A stretch of DNA of 64,000 bases from CAIKZZ01 sp036742455 (GCA_036742455.1 DAINQU010000014.1:25944-89943); one strand, 5' to 3'; shown: positions 43,457 to 53,396, counted from the stretch's first letter. Notes: a model not told the origin generated them from the sequence alone. Program-made: numbers and translations.

Positions 43457-44977
43457 TTAGCGATGGCCGTAAATCGTGGCGTACGTTGCCTTCAGAGAAA
43501 CTTTTTGGACTTTGCCCATCGTATTTCGCGGCAATTCCTTGACTATGAAAATTCGTTTCGGAATTTTATAGCTCGCGAGCGTTTGCTTGAGCGTACTGAT
43601 GGCGTCGCTCTCGTCAAATGTCATTCCTGGCTCGAGCGTCACCACGGCGGTGACCCCCTCACCGAAATCGGGGTGCGGCACCCCGAAGACAGCGCTCTCG
43701 CCGACACTGGGTAATGCATCAAGCTCTAATTCCACTTCCTTCGGATACACGTTGTAGCCGCCGCTGATAATCAGGTCCTTCGCGCGTCCGGAGATGTGTA
43801 AATACCCGTCGGGATCGATATGCCCCAAATCCCCGGTTCGAAAAAATCCATCCGGAGTTCTGTCAGCGAGAGTTTTCTCCGGTGAGCGCCAATAGCCGGC
43901 GCACACGTTTGGTCCGCGAATTTCGATCATTCCAATCTCCGCGCCCTCAGTCGCGGGGTTCGTGTCGGTAATACGAACCTCGACACCGGGCAGAGGCAGC
44001 CCGACAGAACCTGGCTTGCGGACGCCATCGTAGGGATTGGACGTATTGACGAGTGTCTCGGTCATTCCGTACCGCTCAAGAATGGCTTTGCCGGTGCGCG
44101 CCTCAAATTCGCGATGCGTCTCTGCAAGCAACGGTGCCGAACCAGAAATAAATAAACGCACGCCGCGTACGGCGTCCGGGTTGAGCACAGGGGATGCGAG
44201 GAGGCGCGTGTAATGGGTCGGAACGCCCATGAAGACCGATCCGGTGGCCAGCGATTGGAGTGTTTCGGACGGATCAAACCGGCGGTGAAGCCGTACCGAT
44301 GCACCCACGGCGAACAGCGCGTTCAGACTGAGGAAGAGTCCGTGCACGTGGAAGAGGGGAAGGACGTGAACGAGTCGGTCCTGAGCGCTCATGTGCCAAG
44401 TCGTCGCCAGCGCCGCCGCATTGGAGACCAAGTTGCCGCGGGTGATCATGGCGCCTTTAGACCGTCCGGTAGTGCCTGACGTATAGAGCAGGGCGGCCAA
44501 GGCGGTATTGGTAACGGACACCGGATCCGGCGAAACCCGTTGGGCAGCGACGACGTCGAGATATGTGCCGTCTTCCTCTGCACCCAACGTCTCGATGCGG
44601 CAGTCGCCCGCCTGGTGCACCGCTCCGAGCGCGGCCCCCTCGGACCCGGGCCGGCACAACAGTAACGTTGGCTGGCTATCCGTCAGGAAATACTCAAGCT
44701 CTGCGGTCGTATAGGCCGTGTTGAGTGGCAGAATCACCGCGCCGCTGTGTAGGCAGGCTAGGTACACGACGACGGCGTCCAAGGATTTCTCGACCTGCAA
44801 CGCGACACGGTCACCGACTCTTACGCCTAACGCACCCAAGGCCGCTGCATGGCGACCTACTAATGCGTGGGTCTCGCCATAGGACAGCCGGCGCCCTGAA
44901 TCGTCCTCGAGGCAGAGAGCGTCGGGGGTCGTTCGGGCAGCGTCTAGTATCCAGTGATAGGGGTCAGCCAGGGTCAT
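43457..44977 (-). CDS. malonyl-CoA synthetase-like acyl-CoA ligase
   Basis: A 506-residue adenylate-forming enzyme, the length of MatB. The P-loop is YTSGTTGRSKGA, then LPLFHVHGLF, a MatB trait, YGMTET and GRAKDLIISGGYNVYPKEVE. It should activate malonate or methylmalonate with CoA. The ATG at 44977 has GGAGG eight bases upstream and is far better than the longer frame reaching 45181. No malonyl-CoA decarboxylase is beside it. It is divergent from the desaturase operon, sharing a 184-base regulatory region. Confidence 0.82.
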   Translation of the reverse strand: MTLADPYHWILDAARTTPDALCLEDDSGRRLSYGETHALVGRHAAALGALGVRVGDRVALQVEKSLDAVVVYLACLHSGAVILPLNTAYTTAELEYFLTDSQPTLLLCRPGSEGAALGAVHQAGDCRIETLGAEEDGTYLDVVAAQRVSPDPVSVTNTALAALLYTSGTTGRSKGAMITRGNLVSNAAALATTWHMSAQDRLVHVLPLFHVHGLFLSLNALFAVGASVRLHRRFDPSETLQSLATGSVFMGVPTHYTRLLASPVLNPDAVRGVRLFISGSAPLLAETHREFEARTGKAILERYGMTETLVNTSNPYDGVRKPGSVGLPLPGVEVRITDTNPATEGAEIGMIEIRGPNVCAGYWRSPEKTLADRTPDGFFRTGDLGHIDPDGYLHISGRAKDLIISGGYNVYPKEVELELDALPSVGESAVFGVPHPDFGEGVTAVVTLEPGMTFDESDAISTLKQTLASYKIPKRIFIVKELPRNTMGKVQKVSLKATYATIYGHR

Positions 44978-45021
44978 CGCTTTCGCCTCCATCCGGCGGG
45001 CACGGCAGACCCGTGAGTCTC

Positions 45022-45035
45022 GCCAAATTATTGGC
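45022..45035. promoter_or_regulatory. candidate operator, inverted repeat GCCAA-ATTA-TTGGC
   Basis: A perfect 5-4-5 inverted repeat lies in the region between the divergent ligase and desaturase genes, 46 bases before the ligase ATG. A second palindrome, CCGCCCGGGCGG, lies at 45065-45076. Either could bind a dimeric regulator of both operons. No regulator gene is adjacent, and short GC-rich palindromes arise by chance. Confidence 0.3.
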
Positions 45036-45161
45036 AAGAGGTCAAATCCGGCAGTCGCCGCAGACCGCCCGGGCGGAGTATGAAAGAATACGTCGCAAGA
45101 GTGGGGCTTGGGCCAACCCGCGTGGTGCGGTCCCGTTTCGTTCGTGAATTGGGAAGCCAGT

Positions 45162-46175
45162 ATGAGTGTTTTGGGATTCAAGGATACCGAAGGCGCGGTC
45201 TACAACAGCCTTGCGTTGCTGTACGTCCTTATCGGCTACGTCGCTGGGTTGATGGGACTCATTCACGGGGGGCTGTGGGTTTCCCTCGTTGGTACCTTGT
45301 GGCTAGGCCACGCGATGACGATTGCGGCCTATATGCTGCATGAGTGCGGTCACAATTCTATATTCGCAAGCAACGCAAACAATGCGCGCTTGGGCACCGT
45401 GCTGACGTGGATTACCGGCAGTTGCTACGGCACGTACGAAGACATACGCGTTAAACATTTTCGCCATCACGTCGACAACGCTGACGTGATGTGGTTCGAA
45501 TCGAGGAAGTGGTTTAACACGCACCCGCTGTGCGCCCGAATTGTTCAGTGTTTCGAATGGTTCTACATTCCCGCGCATGACCTCGTGATGCATTTCATCA
45601 TGGTTTTCAGCGCGTTCATCATTCCCGCCCGCCGCGCGCAGCGGTGGCGTAATGTAGCGGTCATCGCGATTCGCTCGGCCCTTTTCGCCGCGCTGGCATG
45701 GGTCTCGCCGCGTGCGGCGGTCGGTTATGTGGTCGCGTATCTCCTGATGATTACCATCTTGCGGTTCATGGATGCGCTGCAGCACGATTACGGCGGCATT
45801 CCGGTCCTTTTCGAGGATGTGAAGTTGCCGCATCGCGGCGATCGTCGCTATGAGCAGGCCCACACCTTCAGCAATCCGCTGTCTTTACGGTACCCATGGG
45901 TCAATCTCTTGGTTCTGAATTTCGGTTACCACAACGCGCATCACGCCAAGCCGATCGTGCCGTGGTTTCGTCTGCCGGCCTTACATCGCGAAATGTACGG
46001 CGACAATGATTCAGAGATCATCCCGTTCTGGCCGTCGTTGAAGAGTTTCCATCGCTACCGTGTGTCACGGGTGGTGGGAGAATCGACGAGTGAAGAAGGC
46101 GCGGCTTATTTGCAACTCGCGCGTAGCGGCGATGTGAGCGGCGGAAATGCAGTCTCGTTCTTGACGTCGTTCTAA
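45162..46175 (+). CDS. membrane diiron fatty-acid desaturase/hydroxylase family protein
   Basis: A 337-residue protein with four or more helices and three histidine boxes: HECGH (60-64), HFRHH (99-103) and HNAHH (257-261), plus H208 and H234 as possible extra ligands. The family uses a non-heme diiron centre and O2 to desaturate or hydroxylate lipids. The ATG at 45162 follows GGGAAG and fits the domain better than upstream starts. It is first in an operon with a TIM-barrel protein and a rubredoxin, the likely electron donor. The substrate is unknown. Confidence 0.88.
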   Translation: MSVLGFKDTEGAVYNSLALLYVLIGYVAGLMGLIHGGLWVSLVGTLWLGHAMTIAAYMLHECGHNSIFASNANNARLGTVLTWITGSCYGTYEDIRVKHFRHHVDNADVMWFESRKWFNTHPLCARIVQCFEWFYIPAHDLVMHFIMVFSAFIIPARRAQRWRNVAVIAIRSALFAALAWVSPRAAVGYVVAYLLMITILRFMDALQHDYGGIPVLFEDVKLPHRGDRRYEQAHTFSNPLSLRYPWVNLLVLNFGYHNAHHAKPIVPWFRLPALHREMYGDNDSEIIPFWPSLKSFHRYRVSRVVGESTSEEGAAYLQLARSGDVSGGNAVSFLTSF

Positions 46176-46191
46176 ACAGAGGAATGGGCTA

Positions 46192-47061
46192 GTGCAGAAG
46201 CTTGAGATTTATCAATCCCTTTGGGCGATGGATTTCAGAACGCCGGGAGTCCCGGAACGGGGCCACGAGCGCAATTTCGAGCTCATCGCCGAGGCGGGAT
46301 ACGACGGCGTGTGTGTCGACCCGGCTGTGAGCGACCTGGATAAGTACCGAGCGACATTGCCGTACTACGAGCGTCACGGGCTCAAGAGCATGGTGAACCT
46401 CTTCCCTCGGCAGAGTAGCGATATGAAGACGCTGCTCGACTTTGCCCGTGACGTAAGGGCGACGAAGGTTAATGTTATCGGCCAAGTGACTCCGGTGAGC
46501 GTCGCCGGGGCGATTCCGTTGATCTACCGCTGGATGGATCTTGCGGCGTCGATGGGTATGGAGTTGCTATTCGAAACCCACCGGGACAGTCTGTTGAATG
46601 ACCTGTATTACACCCTGGAAGTGATCGATGCCATACCGGAATTGAAGCTCACGGCAGATCTGTCTCACTTCGTCTTGGAACGGGAGTTCATGCTGCCGTT
46701 AAGCGCTCGCGATGCCGGATTCTTACAGCGTATCCACGATCGCAGTGATTGCTTCCAGGGGCGAGTAGCCTCTCGTGAACAAATCCAAGTGCAGATCGAT
46801 TTTCCGCAACATGCACCGTGGGTCGCTCTCTTCAAGCAATTATGGAAAGACGGCTTGCGTAGCTGGCGTTCGCGTAACGATGAGAACGCGACCTGCGTCT
46901 TTTTGTGTGAGTTGGGTCCGCCGCCGTACGCGATAACCGATGGGCAGCGCATGGAACTGTCGGATCGGTGGATAGAGGCACTGCAGATACGCCAGTGGGT
47001 CCGCGACATCTGGACTGACTTAGAGCGTGAAGATGCACGAGGAGTCGCCGCGAATGGTTGA
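46192..47061 (+). CDS. TIM-barrel protein, sugar-phosphate isomerase/AP-endonuclease-2 fold
   Basis: A 289-residue protein with a GTG start behind AGAGG. It has the xylose-isomerase-like pattern of metal ligands at strand ends: E128 (LLFETHRD), D156 and H159 (TADLSH), H182 and E240 (FLCELGPPPY). Members isomerise sugars, open rings or serve in natural-product pathways. It starts 16 bases after the desaturase and overlaps the rubredoxin gene by eight bases. An isomerase with these two partners is not a pathway I recognise. Confidence 0.78.
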   Translation: MQKLEIYQSLWAMDFRTPGVPERGHERNFELIAEAGYDGVCVDPAVSDLDKYRATLPYYERHGLKSMVNLFPRQSSDMKTLLDFARDVRATKVNVIGQVTPVSVAGAIPLIYRWMDLAASMGMELLFETHRDSLLNDLYYTLEVIDAIPELKLTADLSHFVLEREFMLPLSARDAGFLQRIHDRSDCFQGRVASREQIQVQIDFPQHAPWVALFKQLWKDGLRSWRSRNDENATCVFLCELGPPPYAITDGQRMELSDRWIEALQIRQWVRDIWTDLEREDARGVAANG

Positions 47062-47230
47062 CGATTTTCGCAAATATCTCTGCCAATTTTGCGGGTATAT
47101 CTACGATGAACGGGTGGGCGACCCCGAGCATGGACTTCCGCCAGGGACCCGTTGGGAGGATGTCCCGGAAGACTGGGGTTGTCCGGATTGCGCGGTTACA
47201 AAAGCAGATTTTGCGCTGCTAGAGGACTGA
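47054..47230 (+). CDS. rubredoxin
   Basis: A 58-residue iron protein with four cysteine ligands in two CXXC pairs: C10, C13, C43 and C46 (CQFCG, CPDC). KYLCQFCGYIYDE and DWGCPDC are classic. It carries single electrons, and rubredoxins are the donors for AlkB-type membrane diiron enzymes. The ATG at 47054, behind GAGGAG, is preferred to ATG 47033. No rubredoxin reductase is near, so reduction must come from elsewhere. Confidence 0.92.
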   Translation: MVDDFRKYLCQFCGYIYDERVGDPEHGLPPGTRWEDVPEDWGCPDCAVTKADFALLED

Positions 47231-47331
47231 TCGATTCCATCCATGCGCGAAGAGACACGCGATCTCCAGCCACCGCGTGCAGCCCATGCGCTGTTGCGAG
47301 TGCGAATACGTCATAAGAGGGGGTAACGACG

Positions 47332-47892
47332 ATGATCGAATCAACGATAACGATTGCCTACGGGCGAGTGGCGAAAGGGTTCCACTGGGTCGTTGCGCTG
47401 CTCTTGGTCGCCCAGTGGGTGATTGCTTGGTTCATGCCGCACGTGGGACGCGGCACGGTACCGACAGGATGGGTGGGTGCTCACGTATCGGTCGGTATTC
47501 TGATTATCTTCGCTGTAGCGGCGCGCATTCTTTGGCGATGGTCCCATTCTCCCGTTGTGGTGAGGGGTTCGCGGACGGTATCGCAGCGGTTAGCCGGTGT
47601 AATGTTCGTCTTGATGTATGCCCTGATGGTCGTTGTGCCCGTCCTAGGTTGGGCGAATGCTAATTCTCGAGGGTGGGTCGTGGGAGTGACTCAAATGTTT
47701 GCGCCTGGCGGAGACCAAGTGGATTTGCGCCTACCGGCACTCTTGGACAAGGGTTCGTCGCTAGGCCACCAAATGGGGGATGTGCACGGCCTGTTGGCTT
47801 GGGTACTCCTCGGTTTGGCGGTGTTGCACGTGGCCGTAGGCGTCTACCACCAGATCGTGCTGAAGGACGGGACGCTCGAGCGCATGCGGTAG
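47332..47892 (+). CDS. cytochrome b561 (YodB/CybB-like)
   Basis: A 186-residue four-helix di-heme protein. Likely heme His lie in KGFHWVV, GAHVSVG, HGLLAW and VLHVAVGVYH. It is the second b561 in the window and closer to E. coli CybB in length; that family oxidises quinol, in E. coli with superoxide. AGAGGGGG lies seven to fourteen bases before the ATG. It follows the rubredoxin by 101 bases and could share its transcript. Confidence 0.88.
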   Translation: MIESTITIAYGRVAKGFHWVVALLLVAQWVIAWFMPHVGRGTVPTGWVGAHVSVGILIIFAVAARILWRWSHSPVVVRGSRTVSQRLAGVMFVLMYALMVVVPVLGWANANSRGWVVGVTQMFAPGGDQVDLRLPALLDKGSSLGHQMGDVHGLLAWVLLGLAVLHVAVGVYHQIVLKDGTLERMR

Positions 47893-48031
47893 GGCGCTGA
47901 GTGGGCGGCGCGACGATTGGGGTTAGCGGCCGGTCACCCGCTGAGCCGTTTCGAGCGTCAGTACGGGCAACTTTGAGTCGCTGGGCGGATGAAGCGGTAC
48001 GGTAAGCGCGTAGAATAATCGCGACCGGAAT

Positions 48032-48107
48032 TGGCGCTCCCAGAGGGATTCGAACCCTCGTACCAGCCTTGAGAGGGCTGTGTCCTGGGCCTCTAGACGA
48101 TGGGAGC
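48032..48107 (-). tRNA. tRNA-Glu (anticodon CTC)
   Basis: Read on the minus strand, GCTCCCA at 48107-48101 pairs with TGGGAGC at 48042-48036. The anticodon stem CAGCC/GGCTG encloses the loop CTCTCAA, giving anticodon CTC. GGTTCGAATCC is the T arm, and CCA is encoded at 48034-48032. The D arm CGTCTAGAGG is the usual Glu form. This isoacceptor reads GAG only, so a TTC tRNA should exist elsewhere. Confidence 0.96.
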
Positions 48108-48148
48108 ACCGGAAACGTGACGATGAGGCGTCGTTACGTTAGCCTGCT

Positions 48149-48176
48149 ATTATACGACACATCCCGTAAACGACAA
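48149..48176 (-). promoter_or_regulatory. sigma-70 promoter of tRNA-Glu
   Basis: On the minus strand TTGTCG (48176-48171) and a perfect TATAAT (48154-48149) are 16 bases apart. The expected start lies near 48142, leaving about 35 bases of leader before the tRNA at 48107. This is the best promoter in the window. It also sits inside the upstream region of the divergent pcnB. Confidence 0.75.
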
Positions 48177-48241
48177 GAGACTCTGCCCTGAGCACTTCCG
48201 ACAATCGACCAGACGCCCGTTCGGCCGCCGACGGCCGCCCC

Positions 48242-49624
48242 GTGATCCTTTCCCGGGCGCAGCACAATATTTCCCGAGCGGATATCTCTCCGGCGGCACT
48301 GAAAGTGCTTTACCGGCTCAAAGATGCCGGATACCAAGCCTTTCTTGTGGGTGGCGCCGTCCGCGATCTGCTGCTCGGCAATCACCCGAAAGACTTTGAT
48401 GTCGCGACCAACGCGCTCCCCGAAGAGGTACGGCGCGTTTTCCGAAACTGCCGGCTCATAGGCCGGCGATTCCGGCTGGCGCACGTCCATTACGGCGACG
48501 AGATCATCGAAGTCGCCACGTTTCGTGCCTCGGCGGCGCCGGACGAGGTGGATGACGAGGATCACCGCGAGATTGACGACAATCGCGTTCAGGACGACAG
48601 CGGTCGTTTGCTGCGCGATAACGTCTACGGAGACATCAACGGTGACGTTTGGCGACGGGATTTCACCGCAAATTCCCTCTATTACAACATCGCTGATTTC
48701 AGCGTGTGGGACTACACCGGCGGCGTCGCGGATGTCCACGACCGGGTCTTACGTCTGATCGGCGATCCCGAACAGCGCTACCGGGAAGATCCGGTCCGTA
48801 TGCTGCGGGCCGCCCGATTTGCCGCGAAGCTTGGGTTTACGGTGCACGAAGCCACGCTCGAGCCGATGCGTGAGTTGGCGGATCTTCTGGGTGGCGTTCC
48901 TGCGGCACGCTTGTTCGATGAGTGTTCAAAACTCTTCCTAAGTGGTCACGGGGCTGCCTCGCTCAATCGCCTGGTCGCGTTCGGCTTGCTGCCGCATTTG
49001 TTGCCGCAGACGGCGGACGAGTTGCGTCGCGATCCGGAAGGTCCGGCCGCCCGACTGCTGCACCTTGGACTCGAAGGCACGGATGCCCGAGTCCGGGCCG
49101 ACAAATCGGTGACGCCGACATTCCTGTACGCCGTCCTATGGTACGGACCGATCCTGCGGGCGATGAAAGCCCGTGTGGCTGCCGGTGTCCCGGAGTCTTT
49201 CGCCTTCTCGGAAGCCATCGACGAGGTCGTGCAGACCGCGATCCGCCGCGTGGCGGTTCCCAAGCGCTTTACGTTGCCGCTGAAGGAAATGCTGGCGCTG
49301 CAACCGCGGTTTGAGCGCCGCGACGGCCGACGCGCTTTGGCGTTGCTGTCGCACCCACGGTTCCGTGCAGCGTATGACTTCATGCTGTTGCGCGCCGATG
49401 CCGGGCTGATCTCGACGGAGATCGCGGATTGGTGGACGGAAATCCAGACTTTGGATCACGACGCTCGCGTGGCCATGGTCGCTGCGGCCCCGCGGTCGGT
49501 AGCGCCTGTGGGCGACGAAGGCGAGCCCGCCGAAGCGACGGACACCGATGAAGAGCGGCCACGTCGGCGGCGCCGGCGTCGGCGCGGTCGGGGCGGTGGC
49601 GGAGGTCATTCTTCTGGGGAATGA
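48242..49624 (+). CDS. pcnB: poly(A) polymerase I
   Basis: A nucleotidyltransferase of 460 residues from the GTG at 48242. FLVGGAVRDLLLG and KDFDVATNALPEEV form the catalytic centre, and RRDFTANSLYYNI and REDPVRMLRAARFAAKLGF are family signatures. It adds 3' tails that speed RNA decay. The C-terminus is an Arg then Gly run (last 22 residues), probably RNA-binding. The frame is open back to 48170, and a CTG at 48188 is another start; E. coli pcnB is known to use a non-AUG codon. folK overlaps its end. Confidence 0.94.
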   Translation: MILSRAQHNISRADISPAALKVLYRLKDAGYQAFLVGGAVRDLLLGNHPKDFDVATNALPEEVRRVFRNCRLIGRRFRLAHVHYGDEIIEVATFRASAAPDEVDDEDHREIDDNRVQDDSGRLLRDNVYGDINGDVWRRDFTANSLYYNIADFSVWDYTGGVADVHDRVLRLIGDPEQRYREDPVRMLRAARFAAKLGFTVHEATLEPMRELADLLGGVPAARLFDECSKLFLSGHGAASLNRLVAFGLLPHLLPQTADELRRDPEGPAARLLHLGLEGTDARVRADKSVTPTFLYAVLWYGPILRAMKARVAAGVPESFAFSEAIDEVVQTAIRRVAVPKRFTLPLKEMLALQPRFERRDGRRALALLSHPRFRAAYDFMLLRADAGLISTEIADWWTEIQTLDHDARVAMVAAAPRSVAPVGDEGEPAEATDTDEERPRRRRRRRRGRGGGGGHSSGE

Positions 49625-50132
49625 GGCGCCGACATGGAGCCGGGCGCTCATCGCGCTTGGCAGCAATCTGAATAACCCGGCGCAGCAACTCGATGCGGCG
49701 GTGGAAGCGTTGCGGGTCGCCCCGGGTATTCGGGTGATATCGGTAGCGCCTCAGTACGGATCAGAGCCTTGGGGCCCACCGGGGCAGCCGCGTTATCGGA
49801 ATACGGCGGCGGTCCTTGAAACGTCGCTGTCCCCCTTGGACTTACTGCGGACGTTGCTGGCGTTGGAGCGTACCTTGGGCAAGGTACCGCCTGCCGAGCG
49901 ATTTGGGCCGCGGTCCATCGACTTGGACCTCCTGACGCACGGAGCATCGGTCGTGAACTCGGAGGAATTAATCCTCCCGCACCCTCGACTGCACGAGCGC
50001 GCATTCGTTCTGTATCCTTTGCGGGACATCGCACCGGATGACTGGATCCCGGGTCGGGGAGTGGTTCGCGATCTAGCGGCCGCGGTCGACGGTTCGGGCA
50101 CTCATATTGAGGACGCTGGAGCACGCCCATGA
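49596..50132 (+). CDS. folK: 2-amino-4-hydroxy-6-hydroxymethyldihydropteridine pyrophosphokinase
   Basis: This folate enzyme transfers pyrophosphate from ATP to the pterin. RALIALGSNLNNP, SEPWGPPGQPRYRNTAAVLET and RFGPRSIDLDLL are diagnostic. The start is uncertain: ATG 49548, GTG 49596 and CTG 49614 are all in frame, and all lie inside the end of pcnB. I use GTG 49596. CTG 49614 has GGAGG eight bases before it and gives the most family-like length. It overlaps the kinase gene by four bases. Confidence 0.93.
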   Translation: MAEVILLGNEAPTWSRALIALGSNLNNPAQQLDAAVEALRVAPGIRVISVAPQYGSEPWGPPGQPRYRNTAAVLETSLSPLDLLRTLLALERTLGKVPPAERFGPRSIDLDLLTHGASVVNSEELILPHPRLHERAFVLYPLRDIAPDDWIPGRGVVRDLAAAVDGSGTHIEDAGARP

Positions 50133-50791
50133 CCGCCGTGACGCCGACCGTCTCTGCCGACCATCGTTATGTGGTTATCGAAGGCCCCATCGGGGTGGGC
50201 AAGACCAGTCTTGCGCAGAAGTTGGCACCGCTCATGGGCGCGGACCTCATTCTGGAACACGCTGAGGACAACCCGTTCCTCGAGCGCTTCTACCGCAGTC
50301 CGCGCACCGGAGCCTTACCCGCCCAGTTGTTTTTCCTCTTTCAACGCTCGCGACAGCTACAGCAATTGCGGCAAAGCGACTTGTTTGCGCCGGTTAGAGT
50401 CTCTGACTTTTTGTTGGAGAAGGATCGGTTGTTTGCGCGGGTGACGCTTGATGACGAGGAATACGCGCTCTACGAACAGGTGTATGACCGCCTAGCGATC
50501 GATGCCCCGAAGCCTGATTTGGTCGTCTATCTGCAAGCGCCCGTTGACGTGCTGATGGACCGTATTGCGCGGCGCGGCATTCGCTACGAGCAGGCGATGG
50601 AGCGGGCGTATCTGGAGCGCTTGGTCGATGCGTACACGCGGTTTTTCCATCAGTATGTGGATTCACCGCTCTTAATCGTCAACGCAGCGGATGTCGATTT
50701 CCTCGGTAACGAGAGCCACTTTGCCCAATTAGAGGCGGAAGTGAAGCGGTCGCGGCGCGGTCGACACTACTTCAATCCGTTCAGCGGCTGA
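50129..50791 (+). CDS. deoxynucleoside kinase family protein
   Basis: A 220-residue P-loop kinase: EGPIGVGKTSLAQKL near residue 20, then FFLFQRSRQLQ, SDFLLEKDRLFA and a lid RIARRGIRYEQAME. It belongs to the dNK/dGK family that phosphorylates deoxynucleosides for salvage. Specificity for dA, dG or dC cannot be set by eye. It occupies the place where panB and panC follow folK in many relatives. It overlaps the convergent queG by 11 bases. Confidence 0.87.
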   Translation: MTAVTPTVSADHRYVVIEGPIGVGKTSLAQKLAPLMGADLILEHAEDNPFLERFYRSPRTGALPAQLFFLFQRSRQLQQLRQSDLFAPVRVSDFLLEKDRLFARVTLDDEEYALYEQVYDRLAIDAPKPDLVVYLQAPVDVLMDRIARRGIRYEQAMERAYLERLVDAYTRFFHQYVDSPLLIVNAADVDFLGNESHFAQLEAEVKRSRRGRHYFNPFSG

Positions 50792-51854
50792 CGCTCTCGC
50801 TGTGGCGGGCGAGGGCCCACTGCACGTGCTCCCGTACGAGCGCTGACGGATGCGCTGCGCGTGCGGTGAGCGCTTCGACCAGCGCCTCCGACGTGGGGGC
50901 ATTGCCTAAGGCGACAGCAATGTTGCGTAGCCAGCGGTCGTGGCCAATTCGGCGGATGGCGCTGCCGCGTAACCGCTCATCGAACTCCTCGGCTGTCCAG
51001 GCGAACAACTCGATCAACGTGCTCGCGTCGAGTCGGTGACGCGGCTGATACGCATCCGACGAGGGGATGCGCGCAAATTTGTTCCATGGGCAGATCAATT
51101 GGCAATCGTCACAGCCGTAAATGCGATTGCCCATAAGCGGACGCAGGTCTTCGGGAATGCTGCCCTCCAATTCGATCGTCAAATACGAAATGCAACGACG
51201 TGCATCCAATTGGTAAGGCGCGACGATGGCGCCTGTCGGGCACGCGGGTAGGCACGCCGAGCACGAGCCACAGTGCTCACCCGTCGGTTGATCGATCGGC
51301 AGCGGCAGCGCCACATACAGTTCGCCCAAAAAGAAAAACGACCCGGCCTTCGGATGGATCAGGTTTGTGTGCTTACCAATCCAGCCGAGGCCCGCGTTGC
51401 GCGCGAGCGGTTTTTCCATCACCGGTCCGGTGTCGACGAAGACCCGGTGCCCGAACGGTCCAATCCGCGCTTCGATGGCATCCGCGAGGTTCTGTAATCG
51501 ATTCCGCAGCAAGCGGTGATAGTCGCGTCCGAGCGCATAACGCGAGATGTAAGCGCTCTGTGGGTCGGCCAAGGTCGCCTCTGCGTCCCGCGCTTCGGTC
51601 GGCCAGTAGTCGCTGCGGATCGAAATGACGCGCAAAGTACCGGGCTTGATGTCCGCCGGCCGTGCACGGCTCCGATTAAATCGGCCCATGTAATGCATTT
51701 CGCCGGCGAAACCGGCGTCGAGCCAGGCCATGAGGCGCGCTTCGTCGTCGGGCAAGTCGATGCCGGCGATACCGACGGCATCGAAGCCGAGTTCAAGGGC
51801 GAGCCGCCGGATGTCCTGCGCAAGCGTCTCGAGTTCTGCCGTGGAGAGTTCCAT
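50781..51854 (-). CDS. queG: epoxyqueuosine reductase
   Basis: A 357-residue cobalamin and Fe-S enzyme for the last step of queuosine synthesis in tRNA. Two 4Fe-4S motifs are clear: CGSCSACLPACPTGAI and CDDCQLICPWNKFA. VDTGPVMEKPLARNAGLGWIGKHTN holds the catalytic Asp. The C-terminal 70 residues are HEAT-like. It is divergent from nnr across 42 bases, a common arrangement. Confidence 0.96.
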   Translation of the reverse strand: MELSTAELETLAQDIRRLALELGFDAVGIAGIDLPDDEARLMAWLDAGFAGEMHYMGRFNRSRARPADIKPGTLRVISIRSDYWPTEARDAEATLADPQSAYISRYALGRDYHRLLRNRLQNLADAIEARIGPFGHRVFVDTGPVMEKPLARNAGLGWIGKHTNLIHPKAGSFFFLGELYVALPLPIDQPTGEHCGSCSACLPACPTGAIVAPYQLDARRCISYLTIELEGSIPEDLRPLMGNRIYGCDDCQLICPWNKFARIPSSDAYQPRHRLDASTLIELFAWTAEEFDERLRGSAIRRIGHDRWLRNIAVALGNAPTSEALVEALTARAAHPSALVREHVQWALARHSESVSR

Positions 51855-51896
51855 GGCGGCGCAGTATAGGACGCCGTCCTAGGCGATAATCAGCGG

Positions 51897-53392
<1,496 letters not shown>

Positions 53393-53396
<4 letters not shown>

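Noticed and set aside
26742..47892. Horizontally acquired island covering the accessory genes
   Set aside because: No integrase, transposase, flanking repeats or abrupt change obvious by eye; composition statistics would be needed to revive the idea.
48032..48107. tRNA-Glu as an integration site for a mobile element
   Set aside because: No integrase, no duplicated tRNA 3' end and no mobile genes lie on either side.
47660..48109. 149-codon frame on the minus strand running through the tRNA-Glu locus
   Set aside because: It runs through the tRNA and antisense to the b561 gene and shows no protein motif.
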